DNA of 64,000 nt from T3Sed10-241 sp036796255 (GCA_036796255.1 DAIRDH010000001.1:88298-152297), one strand, 5' to 3'; positions 8,347 to 17,539 are shown, counted from the stretch's first letter. The notes: generated from the letters alone by a model not told the origin. Numbers and translations are program-made.

Positions 8347-9303
8347 TTAGATTTTCACGGAAAGTCCAAATGCAAATACTTGTCTGAATTGGGTGCGCGG
8401 TCCTCCTTGCTGAGTAACAACACCTTCTGCATTTTCAATTCGGCCAATGATGATGTCATCGTCATAAATAAGCTGGGTAGTTAAACTGGTGGCCAGCCAC
8501 TCATTGATTTTGAAAGTAAGCAGCACCTCCCAGTTTACATCGACATTTTGAGGATTGTTGAAGTAATTGGAGAAAAGGTCAAGACGGGTGAGCAAATTTA
8601 CATTTTCAAAGATGTCTTCGCGGTATTCAGCACGCATGTAGGCTCCGGCCTCCCACCTTGTCATTTGATCTGCTTCCAGACCGAAAGCTGTTCTCAGGCC
8701 TTCTATGCGTACAACGGTGAGTTTAGTGGTTGCCGGTGATAAGAAAACCGACAGCTTGGTGTTTGGACGGTATTCAGCTCCAAGGGATGCGATGGAAAAA
8801 GCAGGTGCGAGCCAACTTGAAATGGGGTCCCCTACTTCTACACCGTCTTGAATCACAAAACCGTCCCTGAATTGTGTTCTGAAGTTGAATAGTCCGGTTA
8901 TGTACCAATTTGGATTCTTCATGCGATAGCCATATTTGGACAAAAGGTCTATGCGGTCATCCGTTTTTATCAAAGGCTTGCCATCCTGACTAAGCAATCC
9001 AAAGGCCAAATCAAGGCTGGTATCCCAGCTTGAACTTTTGCCTCTATGACGCAGGAATAAGCTTGTAATCGCAGTGGTCGAAATCGCATTTTGTCCACCT
9101 GCTGCCCAGTTTGTAAAGGATGATTGGTTTAGGTTAAGGCCGAATGTACCGCCGAAATCCCAATAGGTGCTGTCTGCAAATTCGATTTCCTGGGCAATGA
9201 GTTTGGCCCGTTCTTCATCAGTGATCAGACCGTCGCCTACTTGAGTGAAACCGACAACAGGATAAGCGCACACGGCTATTATGCAGAAAAATAGTTTATT
9301 CAT
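8347..9303 (-). CDS. DUF3078 outer-membrane protein
   Basis: The 318-residue protein has a signal peptide (MNKLFFCIIAVCAYPVVGFTQ) followed by the pattern WDFGGTFGLNLNQSSFTNWAAGGQNAIS, characteristic of the DUF3078 family in Bacteroidota. The rest alternates short beta strands (YGYRMKNPNWYITGLFNFRTQF ... FGLSVKI) and ends in a hydrophobic strand, as expected for an outer-membrane barrel. Function is unknown. It is 11 bases downstream of mscS and ends at a strong terminator, so the two are probably co-transcribed. Confidence 0.85.
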   Translation of the reverse strand: MNKLFFCIIAVCAYPVVGFTQVGDGLITDEERAKLIAQEIEFADSTYWDFGGTFGLNLNQSSFTNWAAGGQNAISTTAITSLFLRHRGKSSSWDTSLDLAFGLLSQDGKPLIKTDDRIDLLSKYGYRMKNPNWYITGLFNFRTQFRDGFVIQDGVEVGDPISSWLAPAFSIASLGAEYRPNTKLSVFLSPATTKLTVVRIEGLRTAFGLEADQMTRWEAGAYMRAEYREDIFENVNLLTRLDLFSNYFNNPQNVDVNWEVLLTFKINEWLATSLTTQLIYDDDIIIGRIENAEGVVTQQGGPRTQFRQVFAFGLSVKI

Positions 9304-9314
9304 TTGTAAGGGCT

Positions 9315-10166
9315 TTAATTTACTTGATTGTTATGCACATGGACATCCATCTGCGGGAAGGGTATACCAACACCGGCCTTGTCAAAGGCCTTTTTAACGT
9401 TTTCATGAAAGTCAAAATAGATGCCCCAGTAATTGCTCGCTTCTGCCCAAACGCGAACCGTAAAATTGACTGAACTATCAGCCAACTTTGACAATACTAC
9501 CTGTGGCGCAGGGTCTTTGAAAATCCTTGTATCTTCTTCAATAAGTTTGTTCAAAACTGATTTGGCACCATCAATATCGTCATCATAGCCAATGCCGAAC
9601 TCCATGTCCACGCGGCGGTGCGCTTCAGTTGAGAAGTTGGTAAGAGAGCCTGTTGAAAGCGGCCCATTCGGGATAATGATGGTTCTGTTGTCAGGAGTCT
9701 TCAGAATGGTAAAGAAAATCTGGATTTCTGCGACAGTCCCAGTGTAGCCCTGAGCATCAATGAAATCTCCAACCTTAAATGGTTTTAAAATCAAAAGTAA
9801 AACTCCTCCGGCAAAATTTTGTAAAGTCCCTGAAAGGGCCAAACCAACTGCCAGACCTGCGGCACCGAGCACAGCCACAAAACTGGTGGTGGCAATCCCG
9901 AGCATAGAGATTACGCTGATGAGCAGTGCCACTTTTAAAAGAACGCTCAAAATGGAGCTTAAAAATGGCCTCAGAGAAGGGTCTACATTTCGCTTCTCGA
10001 GTGATTTTCTGATCGCATTTACTATCACTTTAATCACACGCAATCCCACGATGAGAACCACGAGCGCCAGCAATATTTTTAATCCATATTGTATGGCAAG
10101 TGCTTTGACTGTGACAAGGAGCTCGCTTGCTCCGTCTACGTATTCATTTACATTCAATTCGTCCAT
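9315..10166 (-). CDS. mscS: Small-conductance mechanosensitive channel
   Basis: The 283-residue protein has the size and layout of E. coli MscS. There are three N-terminal membrane helices, with the pore helix rich in Gly/Ala (SFVAVLGAAGLAVGLALSGT, then LQNFAGGVLLLILKPF). The beta domain follows (VGDFIDAQGYTGTVAEIQIF, IIIPNGPLSTGSLTNFS), and the cytosolic cage ends in a short GIPFPQMDVHVHNN segment. It releases solutes on hypo-osmotic shock. The window therefore holds both MscL and MscS, about 3 kb apart. Confidence 0.95.
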   Translation of the reverse strand: MDELNVNEYVDGASELLVTVKALAIQYGLKILLALVVLIVGLRVIKVIVNAIRKSLEKRNVDPSLRPFLSSILSVLLKVALLISVISMLGIATTSFVAVLGAAGLAVGLALSGTLQNFAGGVLLLILKPFKVGDFIDAQGYTGTVAEIQIFFTILKTPDNRTIIIPNGPLSTGSLTNFSTEAHRRVDMEFGIGYDDDIDGAKSVLNKLIEEDTRIFKDPAPQVVLSKLADSSVNFTVRVWAEASNYWGIYFDFHENVKKAFDKAGVGIPFPQMDVHVHNNQVN

Positions 10167-10347
10167 ACCATTGGAGGTTTTAGTTAGTTCGATTTTGAGG
10201 GGGCAAAGGAAGTAAAAAAAAATAATTTTGAGACGACTTTAAGTGTTACGTCAATATTTAAAACGCGGTAAGCAAGTCTACTGACGTAATTTCTCTACTT
10301 TCAGGGTGAATTAAAGGCTTATGTTAGTTTTAAGAAATAAAAGTCTA
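10167..10347. other. Intergenic region with long-spaced inverted repeat
   Basis: This 181-base AT-rich region upstream of mscS has no gene. It contains TTACGTCA (10246-10253) and its exact reverse complement TGACGTAA (10282-10289), separated by 28 bases. Such paired sites could bind a dimeric regulator twice. A TTCCTTTG element on the minus strand (one mismatch to TAnnTTTG) lies closer to the mscS start. Confidence 0.45.
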
Positions 10348-10665
10348 TTAAGCTCGCCAGCCCTGCCGACCAGCTATGATCTGAAAGTATAACTTAAAGT
10401 CACCTCTTAGAGACCAGAGGGGATACTGAAAAGTTGCGGGTTTATTCTTTTCGATAAAAAAGTGTCCAAGCCAAGCAAAAAAGTAAGCACTAATGGCACC
10501 GTAAAGTACATGCATCGGAGCAAGAGAAATAATGGCTGAGGCCAGCCAGACGAAGAATAATGAAGTACCAATGAAATGGCTAATTCGGGTTCCTAAGCGA
10601 CGGTGTTCTTGGAGGTAGTAGGGATAGAATTCGTCAAATGAGGAGAATGCTTGCTTCATTTTCAT
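10348..10665 (-). CDS. Mpo1-like (DUF962) membrane protein
   Basis: The 105-residue protein fits the DUF962/Mpo1-like family: SFDEFYPYYLQEHRRLGTRI with SHFIGTS, two or three hydrophobic helices, then AWLGHFFIEKNKPATFQYPL. Yeast Mpo1 is an iron-dependent dioxygenase in fatty-acid alpha-oxidation and uses conserved histidines. Here the EHRR, SHFIG and GHFFIEKN histidines are all present. It is 5 bases downstream of the thioredoxin-fold gene, so they form a short operon. Confidence 0.85.
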   Translation of the reverse strand: MKMKQAFSSFDEFYPYYLQEHRRLGTRISHFIGTSLFFVWLASAIISLAPMHVLYGAISAYFFAWLGHFFIEKNKPATFQYPLWSLRGDFKLYFQIIAGRQGWRA

Positions 10666-10670
10666 GTGAT

Positions 10671-11837
10671 TTACGGTAAACTATTTAAAATAAACTGGCC
10701 TTCATTGGTATCGATGCCTTCTGCCTCACCTTTTTCAATCGCCATCTCGGCAAATTTTCGCGCTTCATCAATCGACCCGGTTTTCTGGAGCAATCCGGCA
10801 TAAAGCACCAGCACAGGATACTCAGGTTCATGGGCAACCATGGGTTTTATCCATTCAAGCGCTTTGGTAAGGGCCGTTTCATCCATACTCCTTGATCTTA
10901 CTGTTTGAGCTGCATGTACCACTGCATCAATGTCATAAAATGCTGTGTCTTGATACATTGCTTCAACAGCAGCCGTGTAGCGGCTCCAATCTTCGGTTAC
11001 CTGATAGTAGTACAATCTGTAGCGCAGCTTGTAGGTTTCAGCATCTTCCGGGAGGTAGCGGTCTACTGCGTTAAGTGCATTCTGTAATTGTGTTTCATCG
11101 CGGTCTTTAATCGCAGCTTTTACATCATTAAAAATAAGCGCGGTTAATTTACTCTTCACTTCTTCCCAACCGTATTTTGCCGCAAGCGTATCTCTCATCT
11201 CAGCGATCCAAAGGGCATATTTTCCCCCATTTACAAATCGCTGCATCACAGCCCAGCTCACTTCATCGCTGAGGTCTTCTCGTCCGATCAACCACTGTTC
11301 GAGTTGTTCACCTTTAGGATAGGTACGCTCCTTGTTTGGCAGGAATGAGTTGCGGTGCCATTCGGGATAAGGCATATTGAAGTTCATGGGGTCCTTTCCT
11401 TTCGGTAAATGGCTTTTCGCAACGGTAGCATTTTCAACGGCATCAATGAAAGCATCGGGTTTCATAAACCCTGAAAGCCTCGCAATCAGTTGCCCGTCAC
11501 CATCGAAAAATAAATAGGTCGGGTATTGAGAAACCCTGTGCTTCATCGCGAGGTCAATCCCAAACCCCTCTTCCATATTGATCTTTGTGCTGATAAAGCG
11601 CTCATTGATGTAGACCCCTACCGCGCTGTCGGCAAAGGTCTCTCTGTCCATCACCTTGCACCAGCCGCACCACGCAGTAAAAGCATCTACCATGACGAGT
11701 TTACCATCAGCCTTGGCTTTGGTTACCAATTCGAGGAAGGGTTCTTCTTCAAAATGCACTTGAGCATTTGCCCAGAAAGGGATAATCAGAAAGAGTTTTA
11801 AGAGGACCAGAGTAACCCGCATTTTGCTAAAAATCAT
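10671..11837 (-). CDS. Periplasmic thioredoxin-fold protein (CGWC)
   Basis: The 388-residue protein carries a signal peptide; the ATG at 11822 (MRVTLVLLKLFLIIPFWANAQ) is an equally good start. A thioredoxin domain covers about residues 30-150, with the active site TAWCGWCKVMDRETF and the cis-Pro segment SQYPTYLFFDGDGQL. The C-terminal 230 residues are helical and repeat-like (NALNAVDRYLPEDAETYKL, VLVLYAGLLQKTGSIDEARK), resembling TPR. It is probably a periplasmic disulfide reductase or isomerase with a protein-binding tail. Confidence 0.8.
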   Translation of the reverse strand: MIFSKMRVTLVLLKLFLIIPFWANAQVHFEEEPFLELVTKAKADGKLVMVDAFTAWCGWCKVMDRETFADSAVGVYINERFISTKINMEEGFGIDLAMKHRVSQYPTYLFFDGDGQLIARLSGFMKPDAFIDAVENATVAKSHLPKGKDPMNFNMPYPEWHRNSFLPNKERTYPKGEQLEQWLIGREDLSDEVSWAVMQRFVNGGKYALWIAEMRDTLAAKYGWEEVKSKLTALIFNDVKAAIKDRDETQLQNALNAVDRYLPEDAETYKLRYRLYYYQVTEDWSRYTAAVEAMYQDTAFYDIDAVVHAAQTVRSRSMDETALTKALEWIKPMVAHEPEYPVLVLYAGLLQKTGSIDEARKFAEMAIEKGEAEGIDTNEGQFILNSLP

Positions 11838-11973
11838 GAACCGAAGGGATCAATTGTTAAATCAAAGTTAGGCATACTCCTGAGATGAGTTGTTTTGAAA
11901 TTTTGGGAAAATGGAGATTGTTGTGGCATACAGCTTGTATTTAGAGTAATCAACCCAATAAAACCTAAAACTT

Positions 11974-12621
11974 ATGAAAACAAAGTTCTTAGCTCTTAGT
12001 GCACTGGTGTTTGTGACAGCCCAAAATTTGGTCGCCCAACAATCAGAATCGGAGTTTAAATCACCTAAATCTTTGTTTTCTAATTACAAGGGTGAATCAC
12101 TCAAACCATCCTTTGGAATAATAGATCTCAATTATACACATACTACATTGTTTGGTGAAGAGCTTCCGGGATTTGGGATGAACCTCGGCGTAGTGCTCGG
12201 CGACCATTGGCTTACAGGAGTGAGTTTTCAAGGGTCTACCACTTCGAATTTGTCAATGGGCTCTCCAGATATTGAATTGGTCAATCCCCGGTACAACTAT
12301 TTCTTTTTAGGCTTGAACAATGCCTTGCTCATTGCCCCATATTCACTGATCAATGTTTCTATCCCATTGCGCGTTGGCGTAGGTGGTGTGACCTATGTAG
12401 ATCGATTTCAGCAAGGCGTGTTCAATACAGGTCAGGTAGATCAGGATTATTTCCTTGTTATAGAGCCGGGCTTAGACATCACCATCAATCTCTCCAAACA
12501 CATTGGCATCACAACGGGTGCGAGCTATCGTTTTGTAGAGGGAGTTCAAAATGCCGGCGCCAATAGTGACTTCAACAGATTGTTTTTCAACGCTGGACTC
12601 CGATTCAGGCTAGGGAGTTAA
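11974..12621 (+). CDS. Outer-membrane beta-barrel protein
   Basis: The 215-residue protein starts with a signal peptide (MKTKFLALSALVFVTAQNLVAQ). After a short linker it has repeated amphipathic strands (IIDLNYTHTTLFGEELPGF, NYFFLGLNNALLIAPYSLI, IGITTGASYRFVEGV) and ends RLFFNAGLRFRLGS, typical of a small barrel. No partner or ligand is indicated. It is divergent from the thioredoxin-fold gene across 136 bases and ends at a hairpin terminator shared with the TonB receptor. Confidence 0.75.
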   Translation: MKTKFLALSALVFVTAQNLVAQQSESEFKSPKSLFSNYKGESLKPSFGIIDLNYTHTTLFGEELPGFGMNLGVVLGDHWLTGVSFQGSTTSNLSMGSPDIELVNPRYNYFFLGLNNALLIAPYSLINVSIPLRVGVGGVTYVDRFQQGVFNTGQVDQDYFLVIEPGLDITINLSKHIGITTGASYRFVEGVQNAGANSDFNRLFFNAGLRFRLGS

Positions 12622-12640
12622 TTGCTGATAGGTGAGTAAA

Positions 12641-12676
12641 GCAAAGGCCTGGTTCGCGAGAACCAGGCCTTTGTGC
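12641..12676. terminator. Bidirectional hairpin between convergent genes
   Basis: AAAGGCCTGGTTC (12643-12655) pairs perfectly with GAACCAGGCCTTT (12660-12672) around a 4-base loop. It lies between the stops of the plus-strand barrel gene and the minus-strand TonB receptor. The T tracts are short, but a 13-bp GC-rich stem in this position suggests termination in both directions. Confidence 0.8.
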
Positions 12677-12692
12677 AATTAAATATTTTGGT

Positions 12693-15068
12693 TTAAAACG
12701 ACAGAATCAAACCAAGTGAGGGAAGAAATGGGAGCTGATTCACACGATCGCCATTCAATCGGTCGATATAGAAAATATTATCTCGGTTGTAAACATTGGT
12801 TACACCGGCTATAGTTTCCAGCGAGCTGTTTGGTCCAAACACGAATGTGCGCTTGATCGTAATGTCAAGGCGGTGAAAATCGGGTAGTCGCCCCTGGTTC
12901 AAGCCTGCAAACTGGATGGTTGGCTCGTTGCTATTGGTTTGAGTGATGTCGGTATTCAAGCCGTCAGCAAAAGTCTCCTGAAGGAAGAATCCCTGGTTTT
13001 GGGTGAAGGGAAACCCGCTTCCATAATTCCAGCGTCCATTGGCCTCCCAGGCATTGTTTTTACCCCAGCGGTAAGCTACCACAAGGTTGGCGTTATTTCT
13101 TCGGTCAAATACAGGGCTGAAGGTTTGCACTCCATCCCAACGGTCCACTTTTGCAAGTGAATACACAGCCCAGATGTAGTATTTTGGGGCTTCATATTTG
13201 AAGGTGAAATCAACACCTTGTGCTAGGCCTGTTTCAACGGTGAATTCGCGATACTCTATGGGTTCAGCATTAGCAGGTGGATTGGTAGAGCTGAAAATCC
13301 GGTTCCGGTTGATGTCTGTGAGCTGCCTGAAATCTTTGATATAGCCCTCCACATTAATCGACATGCGATTCCCAAGATCGTATTCAAATCCTACCAGGTA
13401 GTGATTGGCTTTTTGGAGAGAATTGTTGATGTCGCGAATTGTCCCATCTTCCATTCTCATTGTGCTCGGTATATTTTCGGGAGCAATCAGGAAACCGGCA
13501 AAAAGATTCACTACATCCCGGTCTGAGTTCGCTGCGATAAGATTTTGAGAGTAGCGACCTGCGGCTGCTTTCAGCCTGAAATTGTCATTGACCAGGTATT
13601 TTGCACCAACCCTGGGTTCGGGTCTGATCACCTTAATACTGCTGTAGTTTTGTATGCGCATTCCCAAGTCGAGAATGAGCCTCTCGCGCTTGATTTTGTA
13701 TGCGCCGTAAACGGCAAACTCGGAGTTGCTACCTTTTTGCTCAAGCCTTTGACCCACTGGGTTGAAATAGGTGAAGTCCGTGCTAAAAGACGTGATTTCC
13801 AAGCCATAGCTGAATTCATCATCCCCATTGAAGAGTTTAAAATCGAGCCCGAAAGTAAAGTTACCTATTTGGCTGCTGCGCGGTTGCAATAGAACTTCCT
13901 CTAATTCATCGCTGCCTTCTCCGGGAATGCTCACTGCATCTCGTTGCTCATTGAGCTCCACTGCGTATGAAGTTCCCGTAAGTCTTCCACTTACCAAAAT
14001 TGGAGAGCCAGGTACCGTGAGCACAAAATTGCTTCCCCCTCCAAACGCGTCCCATTTCAAATTGCTGAGTTGCTGGAACCTTGCCTGATCGGCAAAGTTG
14101 AATCCAAACACGTTCACTTTACTTCCACTTCCTGTATTGAATGACACTTTGCCGTATAGATCAGTAAACTGAAATGGCAGCCCATTCTCATCTATCCAAC
14201 TGTACAATACTTTGGAACTTTGGTCAAGGTATGAGTGCCGGGCCGATAGCATATATGAAATGGAGCCTTCGCCATCATTGGTTTGCTTAAGCAGTGGGCC
14301 TTCCAGCAGTACATTGGCTTGAAAAGTTCCAATCCCCACTTTACCACTTTGCCTCCGCTTGTTGCCATCGCGGGTCACCACGTCCATCACAGCCGATACG
14401 CGGCCTCCGTAATTGGCGCCAAATCCAGCCGTGTAGATATCGGCATTGCGAATAATCTCAGTGTCGAAAACTGAAAACAAACCGATACTGTGAAATGGAT
14501 TGTAAATTACCATTCCATCAAGCAATACAAGGTTTTGCACAGGGCTACCTCCGCGAATAAAAAGTTGGCCTCCCTGATCGCCGGTAAAAATTACTCCAGG
14601 TAATATTTGCAGGTATTGTGCAAGGTCAGCGACTCCACCAATCGTTGGTATTTGTTTAATTTCCCTCGGCGTAGCTTTTGTAACAGCCATCGTCACATTG
14701 GTGAGGCGCTCCTGCTTGTCAGCCGATATTTCCACCGCCTGCATCTGTATACTCGATTTTGACATAAACAGCTTGAGCTGCAAAATCCGGTCGGGCGCAA
14801 TGGTGACATTTTGGCGCAAGGTATCGTATCCAAGGTAAGTCACAATTAGCGTGTAATCACCTACCGGGGCCTGCGAAATGGTGAAAAAACCATTTACATC
14901 TGTGGAGCCTCCACGGCTAGTGCCTTCAAGGTAAACGTTGGTGAAGATTACAGGCTCACCTGAATCTTCTTCATACACAAAACCACGTACTGTACCCGTT
15001 TGTGCAACGGTGATTTGAATAGATACAATTGAGGCAAATAGGAGCAAAAATCCTTGGAGGTTTTTCAT
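12693..15068 (-). CDS. TonB-dependent receptor with carboxypeptidase-like domain
   Basis: The 791-residue protein has a signal peptide (NLQGFLLLFASIVSIQITVA). A CarboxypepD_reg-like domain spans about residues 24-110 (GTVRGFVYEEDSGEPVIFTN ... GGSTDVNGFFTISQAPVGDY). A plug domain follows (IKQIPTIGGVADLAQYLQIL, GGQLFIRGGSPVQNLVLLDG) and then a beta-barrel ending LPFLPSLGLILSF. It imports an unidentified ligand across the outer membrane using TonB energy. It is shorter than SusC proteins and has no SusD neighbour, so a siderophore, vitamin or peptide substrate is as likely as glycan. Confidence 0.9.
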   Translation of the reverse strand: MKNLQGFLLLFASIVSIQITVAQTGTVRGFVYEEDSGEPVIFTNVYLEGTSRGGSTDVNGFFTISQAPVGDYTLIVTYLGYDTLRQNVTIAPDRILQLKLFMSKSSIQMQAVEISADKQERLTNVTMAVTKATPREIKQIPTIGGVADLAQYLQILPGVIFTGDQGGQLFIRGGSPVQNLVLLDGMVIYNPFHSIGLFSVFDTEIIRNADIYTAGFGANYGGRVSAVMDVVTRDGNKRRQSGKVGIGTFQANVLLEGPLLKQTNDGEGSISYMLSARHSYLDQSSKVLYSWIDENGLPFQFTDLYGKVSFNTGSGSKVNVFGFNFADQARFQQLSNLKWDAFGGGSNFVLTVPGSPILVSGRLTGTSYAVELNEQRDAVSIPGEGSDELEEVLLQPRSSQIGNFTFGLDFKLFNGDDEFSYGLEITSFSTDFTYFNPVGQRLEQKGSNSEFAVYGAYKIKRERLILDLGMRIQNYSSIKVIRPEPRVGAKYLVNDNFRLKAAAGRYSQNLIAANSDRDVVNLFAGFLIAPENIPSTMRMEDGTIRDINNSLQKANHYLVGFEYDLGNRMSINVEGYIKDFRQLTDINRNRIFSSTNPPANAEPIEYREFTVETGLAQGVDFTFKYEAPKYYIWAVYSLAKVDRWDGVQTFSPVFDRRNNANLVVAYRWGKNNAWEANGRWNYGSGFPFTQNQGFFLQETFADGLNTDITQTNSNEPTIQFAGLNQGRLPDFHRLDITIKRTFVFGPNSSLETIAGVTNVYNRDNIFYIDRLNGDRVNQLPFLPSLGLILSF

Positions 15069-15242
15069 TTAAGATGCGTGTGTTTTTTCAAAGCAGGCGC
15101 TAAAGTAAGCATATCCCTTTTTCCAGCGCATATTTTATCTGGGCTCATTTCTTTGGGAATACAAGAATGATCGCCCTTTTCTGAAGATTAGGTTTGAGAA
15201 ATAAATTCGGTATTCTAGTCGAATGACCTTCCGGTCAGGACA
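15069..15242. other. Intergenic leader of the TonB receptor gene
   Basis: These 174 bases between holA and the TonB receptor hold no gene. On the minus strand TACTTTAG lies near the receptor start (one mismatch to the TAnnTTTG -7 box). A 5-bp stem with a GGAA loop (15224-15237) follows the holA stop but has no T tract. Confidence 0.4.
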
Positions 15243-16283
15243 TCACACGCGCATCAATCTTCCCACCATTTCGGTTACCAATTCGCCACTTGAGGCCGAA
15301 GCATTTCCAACACCCTTTGATTTTAAATCAATGTCGTGCAAAACTTCAAAAGCTGCCAGCAAGGCATGGGTTGGGAAGCGCGATGCGGCATTTTTGTACT
15401 CGGTTACGAAGCTAGGGCCAGTACCCAAGGCTCGGGCCAATCCATAATTATCTGCTTTATTGGGATATTCGTGGTACACGGCCAGTTTCCTGAAGTAGCT
15501 GTACACACTGCTCAAGGTTGGGATGATGTGATGCTCTTTCTGGTTGTTGGCAAAGTAGTTGGCAATGAGCAGGGCTTTGTGAAAGTTGCGCTGGCCGATG
15601 GCTTTATTCAGTTCAAAAACATTAAAATCTTTGCTTATTCCAACGTTTTCCATCACCGCATGCTCGGTAATCGGGCCGTCACCTTTGCATACCACTTCCA
15701 GCTTGTCAATGGCATTGATCAGATTGCCCAAATGGTTGCCAATGTGGTCGCAAAGCTGCGCTACGGCCCTGTCCTCTATTTGAATTGCTTTGTTTTTGCA
15801 ATAGTTATGCATCCATTTCTCCACTTCCCAATCAGGCAGCTTGTCACTTTGAAATATTTCCGCGACTTTGGATGCAGCCTTGTAAAATGAGGTACGCTTA
15901 TCAATCGTTTTTCCCTTGATGTTGATCACCACCACTGAGGTAGGTACAGGATGATTGACCAGTGGAAGCAGATCGTCATAACTGCGCCATGCCTGGGTTT
16001 CTTTCACGATGATCACCTGGTATGGTGCCATTACGGGGTATTGTCGCGCCATGCTGGCCACGTCTTCTGCCTTGGTATCCGATCCGTAAAGTACAGTGAG
16101 GTTAAAATCGCGCTCTGACTCCTCCAGGATATTGTCTTCAAGGTGATCAGTGAGCAAGTCAATGTAGTACGGCTCCTCGCCGTGAAAAATGTAGAGCGGC
16201 TTAAATTGCTTGCTGTTCACCTCTTTGATGATGCGGCGTGCATCGCTCAGGGCATCCTGATGTGATCTCTTGTTTTGTGCCAT
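15243..16283 (-). CDS. holA: DNA polymerase III subunit delta
   Basis: The 346-residue protein has the HolA start PLYIFHGEEPYYIDLLTDHL. A degenerate AAA+ domain follows (ERDFNLTVLYGSDTKAEDVA, YQVIIVKETQAW), then the helical collar (FNVFELNKAIGQRNFHKALL). It is the clamp-loader subunit that opens the sliding clamp. It begins 1 base after the stop of amn, forming a two-gene operon. Confidence 0.93.
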   Translation of the reverse strand: MAQNKRSHQDALSDARRIIKEVNSKQFKPLYIFHGEEPYYIDLLTDHLEDNILEESERDFNLTVLYGSDTKAEDVASMARQYPVMAPYQVIIVKETQAWRSYDDLLPLVNHPVPTSVVVINIKGKTIDKRTSFYKAASKVAEIFQSDKLPDWEVEKWMHNYCKNKAIQIEDRAVAQLCDHIGNHLGNLINAIDKLEVVCKGDGPITEHAVMENVGISKDFNVFELNKAIGQRNFHKALLIANYFANNQKEHHIIPTLSSVYSYFRKLAVYHEYPNKADNYGLARALGTGPSFVTEYKNAASRFPTHALLAAFEVLHDIDLKSKGVGNASASSGELVTEMVGRLMRV

Positions 16284-16284
16284 G

Positions 16285-17055
16285 TCAAAATTTAAGGTGC
16301 TTCACAGAGCGGCCGTCATTGGCAAGCTCCTTCATGGCTCCAATGCCGATTTTGATATGAAGGTCCACGTAATTCGTGGTCACGGTTTTATCACTTTCAA
16401 TAGTTTTGACACCTTCGGCCACCATGGGTTGATCAGTGACGAGTAGCAAGGCCCCACTTGGTATTTTGTTGGCAAAGCCAGTTACGAAGATGGTCGCCGT
16501 TTCCATATCAATACCCATGCAACGGGTGGTTCGCAGATATTTTTTGAAACGTTCGTCGTGCTCCCATACCCTTCTGTTGGTGGTATAAACGGTTCCGGTC
16601 CAGTAGTCCTGACCAAAATCGCGTATGGTTGAGGAAATGGCCCGCTGCAAAGCAAATGAAGGCAGCGCCGGCACCTCCGAAGGCAGGTAATCCATGCTTG
16701 TGCCTTCACCGCGCACTGCCGCGATGGGAAGGATAAAATCACCGACATTGTTTTTCTTTTTCAATCCTCCACACTTGCCGAGGAATAGCACCGCTTTTGG
16801 CTTTACAGCGCTGAGCAAATCCATAATGGTGGCCGCATTGGCGCTACCCATCTGGAAATTGATCATGCTCACTCCTTCGGCATGGGCGCTTGGCATGGCT
16901 TTATCAACTCCCCTCACTTCCACACCGTGAAAGCTTGCAAATCGATTTACGTAATCGTCAAAGTTGGTCAATAGGATATACTCTGAAAAGTCTTCGAGTG
17001 GCACCCCTGTGTATCGGGGCAACCAATTTTCTACAATTTCCTTTTTGGTTTTCAT
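16285..17055 (-). CDS. amn: AMP nucleosidase
   Basis: The 256-residue protein belongs to the nucleoside phosphorylase fold. It shows VLFLGKCGGLKKKNNVGDFI, VRGEGTSMDYLPSEVPALPS, GTVYTTNRRVWEHDE and MGIDMETATIF, the last being the ribose-binding ME(T/S)A motif. This short form without the N-terminal regulatory domain of E. coli Amn is the Bacteroidota AMP nucleosidase, which hydrolyses AMP to adenine and ribose 5-phosphate. It is co-transcribed with holA and divergent from the small PD-(D/E)xK gene with only 17 bases between the start codons. Confidence 0.9.
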   Translation of the reverse strand: MKTKKEIVENWLPRYTGVPLEDFSEYILLTNFDDYVNRFASFHGVEVRGVDKAMPSAHAEGVSMINFQMGSANAATIMDLLSAVKPKAVLFLGKCGGLKKKNNVGDFILPIAAVRGEGTSMDYLPSEVPALPSFALQRAISSTIRDFGQDYWTGTVYTTNRRVWEHDERFKKYLRTTRCMGIDMETATIFVTGFANKIPSGALLLVTDQPMVAEGVKTIESDKTVTTNYVDLHIKIGIGAMKELANDGRSVKHLKF

Positions 17056-17072
17056 GTTACTTTCGCATTACA

Positions 17073-17531
17073 ATGATGTCACTCAACCTGCCCACTTTCC
17101 CTTTCAAAATAATTGAAGAAGGTGGACGTCAGCAAATTTTCGATCCCATTCGCAGGCAATACCTCGTGCTGACGCCTGAAGAGTGGGTACGGCAACATTT
17201 CATTCAATTTTTAGTCAAAGAAAAAGGTTTTCCGGCGGGTTTGTTCAGTATTGAGCGCAAAGTATTGCATCATCAGCGCACAGGTCGGTACGATGCTTTG
17301 TGCATGAGTAATTTAGGTAAACCAGTTATGCTCACTGAATGCAAGGCTCCGGGTGTTGCCATCAATGCAGAAACTTTCGAGCAGGTGCTGCGTTACAACA
17401 AAACCATCGGAGCGCCATATATCGCGCTAACCAATGGATTAACCCATTACATCATGCGGGTAGACTTCCAAGAAAGGGCAGTAACTTTTCTGGATGAAAT
17501 TCCGCAATATCAGTACCTTGTCGATAAATAA
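17073..17531 (+). CDS. Stand-alone HsdR N-terminal-like nuclease domain
   Basis: The 152-residue protein looks like the N-terminal domain of type I restriction HsdR subunits, without motor domains. It shows FDPIRRQYLVLTPEEWVRQH, ERKVLHHQRTGRYDALC and VMLTECKAPGVAIN. The pattern of Asp in GRYDA followed by ExK in TECKAP fits a PD-(D/E)xK catalytic core. Single-domain genes of this type are common near holA in Bacteroidota and have no known role. Two adjacent ATGs at 17073 and 17076 could serve as start. A near-consensus -7 element (TACTTTCG) overlaps the amn start region. Confidence 0.8.
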   Translation: MMSLNLPTFPFKIIEEGGRQQIFDPIRRQYLVLTPEEWVRQHFIQFLVKEKGFPAGLFSIERKVLHHQRTGRYDALCMSNLGKPVMLTECKAPGVAINAETFEQVLRYNKTIGAPYIALTNGLTHYIMRVDFQERAVTFLDEIPQYQYLVDK

Positions 17532-17539
17532 TTACTTCA

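Noticed and set aside
15224..15237. 5-bp stem (TGACC/GGTCA) after holA as a terminator
   Set aside because: No T tract follows on the minus strand and the stem is short.
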